Source: Ovis canadensis
Lineage: Eukaryota; Chordata; Mammalia; Artiodactyla; Bovidae
Length of the DNA: 64,000 bases
NCBI RefSeq assembly: GCF_042477335.2
Contig: NC_091245.1
Location: forward strand, 229,337,501 to 229,401,500
Reading direction: 5' to 3'
This document shows, in pieces, positions 57,098-64,000 of this stretch. Position numbers and translations under genes: made by a program. Within the stretch, counting starts at the first letter, position 1; every line of letters begins with the position of its first letter. Under the pieces are notes generated by a model. The model did not search any database. It saw only the letters and a list, made by a program, of their open reading frames with translations, and was not told the DNA's origin.

Positions 57098-57296
57098 GGT
57101 GCAGTCATGTTTGACTCTTCGTGACCCTGTGGACTGTAGCCCACCAGGCTCCTCTGCCCATGGGATTCTCCAGGCAAGAATACTGGAGTGGGTAGTGATT
57201 CCCTTCTCCAGAGGATCTTCCCAACCCAGGGATCGAACCAGGGTCTCCTGCATTACAGACAGATTCTTTACTGTCTGAGCCACCAGGGAAGCCCAC
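57098..57296 (-). mobile_element. Bov-tA SINE nested in ERVL
   Basis: Antisense copy with an 8-nt duplication agtgagta at 57090-57097 and 57297-57304. Confidence 0.94.
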
Positions 57297-57346
57297 AGTG
57301 AGTAAAGCCACTTCCATTTCCACCCCTTGATTCATGAATCTCGGTT

Positions 57347-57679
57347 TCAGGAGACACAGCAACAAATAAGTGCATTCAGGGCATTCACAGCCTTCTGGAG
57401 AAACCTGACCCAGTCCTGCAAAGTACTGCCATCTACTGGATGCTGTAACTGATTCTTCAAAAGGACATCCCACCATTCCATCAAGCCAGCTGCTTCAGAA
57501 CAGTGGAGAACAGATAAGGCAGTGAATTCCATGAGCATGGGACCACTGACACACTTCTTTTGCTGTGAGGTGAGTTCCTTGATCAGAAACAGTGCTGTGT
57601 CGGCTGCCATGATGGCCAATAAGGTGTCCTGTAAGTAAGATGGTAGTTCTGGTAGGAGTATTGTATGCAGAGAAGGCAA
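57347..57679 (-). pseudogene. ERVL integrase fragment
   Basis: A 110-codon antisense frame matching the integrase core of ERVL pol. The EAAGLMEWW segment holds the conserved glutamate expected of the DDE triad. The upstream catalytic Asp regions are in other frames or lost. It has no start of its own and is a remnant only. Confidence 0.7.
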
Positions 57680-58812
57680 GTCTTATATCCAGAGAACAGA
57701 TCTATTCCAAGAACAAGATACTGCCCCTTCCATAATGGAAGTGGTCCAAGGTAATCAACCTGCTGGCAGGTAGTTGGCTGATCACCGTGGGGGACAGTGC
57801 CCTATCTAGGACTCAGTGTTGGTCTCTGCTGCCAGATTAGATACTCAGCAGTGGCCACAGCCAGGTCAGTCTGGTTGAGCTGAAGTCCACTTTGCTGAGC
57901 CTGTGCATAACTTCCATCCGTGGCACTATAGCCACTTTGCTCACAAGCCCACTGAGGATGAGGGTAGCTGGGAAAGAGGCTGACTGGCTTCCACAGAAAG
58001 GGTCATCCTACCCACTTGATCATTAAAATCCTCCTCTGCTTAGGTTACCCTAGGCGAGCATTCATATGGAACTTGAAATATCTTCCTGTTTTCGGTTATT
58101 CAGAGACATCTATCTATATACCTCTTCCCCAGATTTCCTTGTCACCAATCACATTCCTTCTGAGTCCTTGACCATCCAGAAAAACCACTGGCTGCAGCCA
58201 GGAATCAGTACATAATCACATGCCCGACTATTTCTCCTTCCAAGCTAAGTAAACAATGGCGCAGTACTCAAAGTTCTGTCCACTGGGAGCATTTCCCTTC
58301 AGCTTCAGGGATGTCCCAGAAAGGGGCTGTGGTCTGCAGCTAACTACATCCCAGTGATGTATGCATATTGTATAGAACCATCTGTAAATCTAAGTCTTCC
58401 TCTGTCAAGTGATCAATCATAGAGAACTCTCCATGAGGCCATAGGTACAGGCGGGGAGAGAGAAGGAAGTGTAGCAGAAATGGGGATCATGGGCACTTGG
58501 GCCACTTCTTCATGTAACTTACTTATGCCCTCAGGGCCTACTTGGGTCCATCCCGTGTATACCACTTCCATTCTGTGATGGAGTGCTGCTGTACAAACCT
58601 AAATTTATGGCTTGGTGGGTCAGATCACACCTAGATTGAGATGAGCTTCTTAGGTCTTATGGTAACTTGGTGGTGTATGGTCAAGCATTCAGTCTCTACT
58701 AAGGCCTAGTATCAGGCCAAGAGCTATTTCTCAGAAGAAGAGTAGTTATCCACAGAGGTTGGCAGGGCTTTGCTGCAAAATCCTAAATGTCTGCTCTGTG
58801 GTTCACCTTTAG

Positions 58813-59028
58813 GGGCTTCCCTAGTGGCTCAGATGATAAAGGACCTGCCTGCAATGCAAGAGATTGGGTTCAATCCCTGGATTGGGAAGATCCCCTGGAG
58901 AAGGGAATGGCTACCCACTCCAGTATTCTTGCCTGGGAAATTCCATGGACAGAGGAGCCTGACAGGCTACAGTCCATGGGGTCACAAAAAGTCAGACATG
59001 ACTGAGTAATCAACACTTCTACTTTTTT
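58813..59028 (+). mobile_element. Bov-tA SINE nested in ERVL
   Basis: Sense copy from gggcttccctagtggctc to ctgagtaatcaacacttc, followed by a T run. Confidence 0.94.
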
Positions 59029-59538
59029 TAGGGACCTTCCAAAGGCTTCACGTCACACCCCCATCTGCCACTAACACTTCAGAAACGTTGGATCTGCTGG
59101 ATCTTGTGACCCAAGGATCAGAGCAGCTTGTACATCAGCCTAGACCAGTTGCAAAATCTTCTCTTTTTATGAATCCACTTAAAACTTGCTGGTTTTCAGG
59201 TCAGTAAGAAATGGGCTGGAGTAATTCACCTAAATAAGGATTATGTTGCCTCTGAGATCCAAGGAGGCCCCCTAGGCATTATGTTTCTTTCTTGGTTTTA
59301 GGAGGGGCCAAATGCAAAAACTTATCCTTCACATTAGAAAGGATACCTTGACATGCCCTACGCTGCTAGACTCCTACAAATTTCCTAAATTTCTGTCAGA
59401 CTCCTCTAAATTTCTGTCAGATTTATCACCTTGACATGCAAATGTCTTGCCAGTAAGTCTAGAGTACTTGCTATTTCTTATTCACTATGTCAAAGCAGCA
59501 TAATGTCTTCAATGTAATGCGACAGTGTGACACCTTCT

Positions 59539-59749
59539 GGGCTTCCCAGGTGGTGCAAGTGGTAAAGCATCTGCCTGCCAATGCAGGAGATGCAGGAAAT
59601 GTAGGTTCTATTCCTGGATCAGGAAGATCCCTGGAGAAGGAAATTGCAACCCACTTCAGTATTCTTGCCTAGAAAATTTCATGGATGGAGGAGCCTGGTG
59701 GGCTACAGTCCATGGGGTTACAAAGAGTCAGACACTGAGCATGCATGCA
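59539..59749 (+). mobile_element. Bov-tA SINE nested in ERVL
   Basis: Sense copy ending gagcatgcatgca. A tgtgacacctt / tgtgacatctt duplication (10 of 11) flanks it near 59526 and 59750. Confidence 0.93.
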
Positions 59750-60339
59750 TGTGACATCTTGTAGAAGGGAAAGGCAGTCAAGCTTCCTAAGACCCCAACT
59801 AAGATACAGGGTGAAAGAGTTGATACACCCCTGACACAGGACAGTGAAGATGTATTACAGGCATTGCCAGCTGAAAGCAAACTGCTTCTGGTGGTCTTTA
59901 CTAGCAAGTTAAGAGGAAAGCATTTACCAGATAAGTTGCTGCATACCAGGTAGTAGAGGAGGTTCTAATTTGCGCAAGCGGTGAAAACACATCTGGTACA
60001 GCAACTGCAACTGGAATTACGATCGCTTTAAGCTTGCAATAGTCCACCCTCCTTCTCCAAGGTTCATATGTCTCCTGCACAGACCAGATAGGTGAGCTGA
60101 ATGGGGACATGGTGGAAATCACCAATGTGAATCTTTCAAGTCCTTGATGGTAGCACTGATCTCTGCTGTTCCTCCAGGAATGTGGTATTGCTTTTGGTTT
60201 GCTGTTTTCCTAGGTGGAGTTCTAGTAGCTTCCGTTTGGCCTATTCTGCCATCACAGCCCTCACTCCAACAGGTCGGGGAACCAATGTGGTGGTTCTGCC
60301 AACTGCTAAGTATATTTACTCTGATTATATTTATGAGAG

Positions 60340-60560
60340 GGCTTCCCAGGTGGCACAGTGGTAAAGAACTCACCTGCCAATGCCAGAGATATAAGAAATG
60401 CAGGTTCAATCCCTGGGTTGGAAAGATCCCCTGGAAGAGGCCGTGGCAACCCACTCCAGTATTCTTGCCTGGAGAATCTCATGGACAGAAGAGCCTGCTG
60501 GACTACAGTCCTTAGTGTCACAAAGACTCGGACATGACTGAAGCAACTTAGCATGCATTT
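60340..60560 (+). mobile_element. Bov-tA SINE nested in ERVL
   Basis: Sense copy from gggcttcccaggtggcac to gactgaagcaacttagc. Confidence 0.93.
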
Positions 60561-61798
60561 GTTTTCTAGAGCTGGAGAAATAACCACAGGGTGGATTTGG
60601 GAACCCACTTGGCCCACGGTGAGATGGATCTGAGCTAAAACTCCACTGGCCACATCACTTCCATAAGTCCCCTACTCTGACTAGTTGACCTCAGGGACAT
60701 TTGGATCTCCTGGAAGTAGGGTCAATGAAGGGCTAGTAGTCCCTGAAAGGTCTAATTATTTCCGTTTCCCCAGTGCACAGTTTCCCTGGTAAAGGCCACA
60801 GGTCCCTCAAGGAAGGCTAGGAGAAAGATCAACAGTACAAATGTTTAACAGTGTCCAAGGGCAACTGGTCTCCTCTTCGTTCAAGGGGTTCTGGGTCTGT
60901 AAGCTGGCTCAAGTCTGAGAATTGATTAATGGGCTGTTACTCCCCATTTTAATGATTCAGATTTGACTTTCTTTAACTTGACCTAAAATTTTTCTGTTTA
61001 TACAGATCAAGTAAGCATTCAGTAGGCTTCCAATCTATTTCCTATCTACTACTTCCTATCTACTTTCAGGAACACTGGTGTCACTGCCATAGGTCTGTGG
61101 GAGTCAGACTGTTCTGATTGCTGCTTTGACTCTGCTGTCTATCACCTGACCTTTGGTGATTGAATGTGGTCATTTGGCCCTTGCCATCCACAGATCCTAC
61201 CGCACTTAGGTTTTCCAATTCAATGACTATAGTCCCCACTGTAAGGTCTGGTATGTAGAGAAGAACAGTCATGGAACTCTTAAGAATGCTGGGGCTCCTC
61301 TCACGAATTTATTTCTCACGGAAGAGGTGACTGGTATATCTTCTGGACCCTCCAGTGTGGGTAAGTAGATCTTAAAGGACAAATTCAATCTAATACTGCA
61401 AATTCCCTAAGCCTTTGAATCCCTCCCCCTACATTAAACCAAGGCATGTCTACAATTTCTAAATTCTAATTTGCTCACCATGGGCCACTTTTGGGTCCAT
61501 GTTTCAGCCAACAACCAAACAAACCACTTGAGCTCTTCCTGACTCCTCAAGCTGCAATATTCAATGCAGCATCTCTGCTTAGAGACCCCATATCAATCCA
61601 CTGGCTCTATCCAACTTCACATTCCTTCCATCACTATTCCACACCTCAATTTCCATTCTCACACATATTCTCCAGATTTCTTTCCGTATAAATTATAAAA
61701 TTTAAAGTAGTTCTTTTGGAGTACAGCACACCTCCTCATGGGTCTCACCCTGTATTTCTCTGTTAAGGCTGCTGGGACTTGAGTCTAGTTATAGGTCT

Positions 61799-62012
61799 CA
61801 AGGGCTTTCCTGGTGGCTCAGACAGTAAAAAACCTGTCTGCATTGCAGGGGATTCAGGTTCGATCCTTGGGTCAGGAAGAGCCCCTGGAGAAGGGAATGG
61901 CAACCCACTCCAGTATTTCTGCCTAGAGAATTCCATGGACAGGGGAGCCTGGTAGGCTACAGTCCATGAGGTCACAAAGAGATATGACTGAGCGACTAAC
62001 ACTTTCACTTTC
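61799..62012 (+). mobile_element. Bov-tA SINE nested in ERVL
   Basis: Sense copy with tail gagcgactaacactttcac. An 8-nt duplication ataggtct lies at 61791-61798 and 62013-62020. Confidence 0.94.
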
Positions 62013-62170
62013 ATAGGTCTAGAAGCAGAGAGGGTTGAATTATGGAGAGAACCAGCACTGTCATATTTGGCAATTGCCTCAGGGGAGGCCATTATAGTTT
62101 CTTCAGACTAGAGGAATCCCCTCAGATAGAGGTGGACAGACTACTACCAGTGAGGGTAGGGAAGCCACTT

Positions 62171-62287
62171 TTTTTTCCCTTTTGGCCTTGTGGCCTGTGA
62201 GATCTTAGTTCCCTGACCAGGGATCAAACTTGTGCCCCTTGCAGTGAAAGTGCAGAGTCTTAACCACTGGACCACAAGGGAAATCCC
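62171..62287 (-). mobile_element. CHR-type SINE nested in ERVL
   Basis: Inverted copy with T run and ccacaagggaaatccc end. A perfect 13-nt duplication agggaagccactt lies at 62158-62170 and 62288-62300. Confidence 0.95.
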
Positions 62288-63019
62288 AGGGAAGCCACTT
62301 CCAAATGGCCGCATTCAACCACCAAATGTCAGGTGATGGAGAGCCTGCATTCATTCAGGGTTGGGTGGCCTCTTCCACTGGCAAAAATGACATTAGAATT
62401 TAGGTTCTCAGTGTCTCCAGCTTCACCAGGTTATTACCACATGTCCCATTACAGCTTACAGAATTCCCACCCAGTCAGCATCTTCGCTGTAACAAGGGAC
62501 ACCTACCATGGCTGGGAGTTTAACTTGTGCTGTCATCCAGCCAGTCATAAGATAAGATTCCTATTTGGTTTTAAACAACCTCAGCCCTGAAGCTACAGTA
62601 GCAAAGGGTCCATCAGGACACTCAGAAATTTTCAGGTCATGCTGTGTGATGCTTGTGTTGAGAATCTGAATCCCTGAACTCAAACTTCCTTCACCACTTA
62701 GTCTAGAGGCATGAGGACCAACCAGCCAATCTCACTATATTTGTTAGCTTTCCAACGATGTTTTGAAAGTATCATATTCACAGTCACTCAGTTCTCTGAT
62801 TCTCATAAGTTGTTGATTAAGAGTATGCAATGGAGATATTTTCCATATCTCTTTTGCCAGATCATGTCATGGACTATAAGTGCTCTCTTTACTACTGGAA
62901 ATAGTTATTAGTGTCTTTTAATCTAATTATGTGAGAAAGTCAAGTCCGTAAATGCCAGAACCCAATTAAGAAAATCTCCTTAACATTCTGTTCCTCTAGA
63001 GCCACTCTCAGTACCTAAA

Positions 63020-63106
63020 TCTACACTAATCTGGGTTCTGCAGTGAAATAGGACTACCAAGCACACCGAGGCCCAGTCAAGCTAACGCATAAAGTTAGCC
63101 ATCACA
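63020..63106 (-). mobile_element. Internally deleted 5' LTR of the ERVL provirus
   Basis: Only about 87 nt. One end matches the 3' LTR terminus (ctgggttctgcagtgaaatagg versus ctgggttttccagagaaacagg) and the other matches its start (aaagttagccatcaca versus agaattaatcatcaca). The middle several hundred nt are absent. Confidence 0.7.
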
Positions 63107-63515
63107 TGTACTCATGCGTAATAAATTATTCCAAAACATTGCAGCTTAAAAGAGCAGACATTTATTGTCTCACTGCTGTACATCAGGAATCAAGTAACAG
63201 CTTAGACTCTCTTAAGAGGCTTCAGTCAAGGTGTTGGCCACAGCTAGTGTTATTTCAGGGCTTGAGTGGGAATGGATCTGCTTCTAGCTCACTCTTGTTT
63301 TCAAGTCTCAGGTCCCACCTAACTGTTATCCAGAGATTAATAATTTTTTTTTTTGCAACATAGGACTAGTCCCAACATGGCAGCTTGCATCCCACAGAGC
63401 GAGGGTTCATAGAGAAAGAACAAAACAAAATCCAGTCTTTCTGTAACCTAATCTTGGAAGTAACATATTATTGCTTTTGCCTTACTTTATTGGTTAGAAG
63501 CAATTCACTAAGTCT
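63107..63515. other. Unassigned; possible old LTR or DNA-transposon sequence
   Basis: The 63115-63310 segment (agacatttattgtctcac, aaggtgttggccacagctag) resembles a common dispersed mammalian repeat in antisense, which I cannot name securely. No gene. Confidence 0.35.
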
Positions 63516-63529
63516 AGCCTACTTGTTTG

Positions 63530-63754
63530 CATGCGTATATGCTAAGTTGCTTTAGTCGTGTCTGACACTTTGAGATCCTATGGACTGTACCCAGCCAGGC
63601 TCCTTTGTCCATGGGATTCTTCAGGCAAGAATATTGGAGTGGGTTGCCATGCCCTTCTCCAGGGGATCTTCCCGACCTAGGGATTGAACCTGCATCCCTT
63701 ACATCTCCTGCATTGGCAGGTGGATTCTTTACCACTGAGCTACCAGGGAAGCCC
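63530..63754 (-). mobile_element. Bov-tA SINE (antisense)
   Basis: Antisense SINE. The duplication agcctacttgtttg (63516-63529) / agcctactcatttg (63755-63768) matches at 12 of 14. Confidence 0.95.
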
Positions 63755-63768
63755 AGCCTACTCATTTG

Positions 63769-64000
63769 TGTATATGTAAAAATCTAGCTCTCAAATAGCT
63801 TGTGTGTGGAAAGGAACTGGAAAGCTACAGAGCAGGCCAACATGGGTGGTTGGTTCTTCCTGGAAAGGTAGTGGAATTCTGGTATAGGGGAAGGCCAGGT
63901 GAGATGGGGATACAAGGGAAAAACTGGTGTTAAGAACGGCTTTCACATTTTCATTTTATTTGCATTGTTTGAATAGTTTTACCAGCATATATTAAAGTAT
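63769..64000. other. Unassigned DNA to the window end
   Basis: No gene or family recognised. Confidence 0.35.

Larger units (their letters stand above)
55517..63019 (-). mobile_element. ERVL provirus internal region (decayed, antisense)
   Basis: Old copy of an ERVL-type endogenous retrovirus. At its 5' side (63003-63019) a leader resembling the ERVL primer-binding region abuts the LTR. The gag-like part lies roughly at 61300-62900 and pol at 57300-60900, with remaining 3' sequence to 55517. The best protein trace is at 57347-57679, part of the integrase core (SEAAGLMEWWDVLLKNQL, keeping the Glu after AGLM). Everything else is broken by stops, frameshifts and later insertions: one L1, two CHR and six Bov-tA. 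No env is recognised, as expected for ERVL. The family assignment rests on recalled consensus wording and on LTR sequence at both ends. Subregion boundaries are approximate. Confidence 0.75.

Noticed and set aside
1204-63754. tRNA genes at SINE heads
   Set aside because: Bov-tA and CHR heads derive from tRNA and keep box-like motifs, but the cloverleaf is degraded and the units carry SINE bodies and duplications.
1-64000. A new defence-like or operon-like gene system
   Set aside because: No clustered genes, ribosome binding sites or CRISPR arrays are present. The regular (CAG)n and SINE-derived repeats are retroelement tails, not arrays with spacers.

Overview
This window reads as ruminant nuclear DNA, most likely from a bovid. 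It is packed with families diagnostic of that group: BovB (RTE-clade LINE), tRNA-headed Bov-tA SINEs, BOV-A/BOV-A2 SINEs with CAG tails, CHR-type cetartiodactyl SINEs, a ruminant-type L1 3' UTR and a short mariner-derived palindrome. I see no exon of a functional host gene, no rRNA or tRNA gene, no CRISPR array and no prokaryotic-style operon. Almost every long reading frame belongs to a decayed BovB reverse transcriptase or endonuclease, to a SINE, or to a retrocopy. The window is best described as intergenic or deep intronic sequence built by layered retrotransposition.

Layout. 1-4.5 kb: AT-rich unique DNA with a mariner MITE, two Bov-tA and one CHR SINE. 4.5-8 kb: a retroviral LTR-like segment abutting a 3.1 kb BovB copy. 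8.8-12.5 kb: two BovB pieces in convergent orientation. 14-16.4 kb: CHR, a BovB tail, a 5'-inverted L1 with a nested SINE. 18.4-20 kb: BovB tails and SINEs. 20-25 kb: mostly unassigned AT-rich DNA. 25.3-25.8 kb: an MLT1-like LTR. 28.1-30.1 kb: a PEA15 processed pseudogene inserted into a Bov-tA SINE. 30.8-33.5 kb: an antisense BovB. 34.4-40.3 kb: an L1 5'UTR/ORF1 fragment, then an antisense L1 with both ends and flanking duplications but no recognisable ORF2, carrying six SINEs. 41.3-43.3 kb: another BovB. 44.3-44.8 kb: a near-perfect 80-bp inverted repeat with a duplication around one arm. 45.2-48.2 kb: a TANK processed pseudogene with a 13-bp target-site duplication and an unexpectedly long 5' leader. 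48.4-54.1 kb: two more antisense BovB copies, one with a 5' inversion. 54.8-63.1 kb: a decayed ERVL provirus in antisense, with MLT2-like LTR sequence at both ends and many later insertions.

The elements do not form a pathway, but they share machinery. Bov-tA and BOV-A are mobilised by BovB. The PEA15 and TANK copies, with poly(A) tracts and target-site duplications, look like products of L1 machinery. Nesting gives a relative order: ERVL, MLT1 and the ORF2-less L1 are oldest, then CHR, then BovB, Bov-tA and BOV-A. The PEA15 copy is younger than the SINE it splits. The most unusual items are the inverted templated insertion at 44.7 kb, the long-leader TANK retrocopy, the ORF2-less L1 and the inverted BovB copies. 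I found no convincing new biological system.
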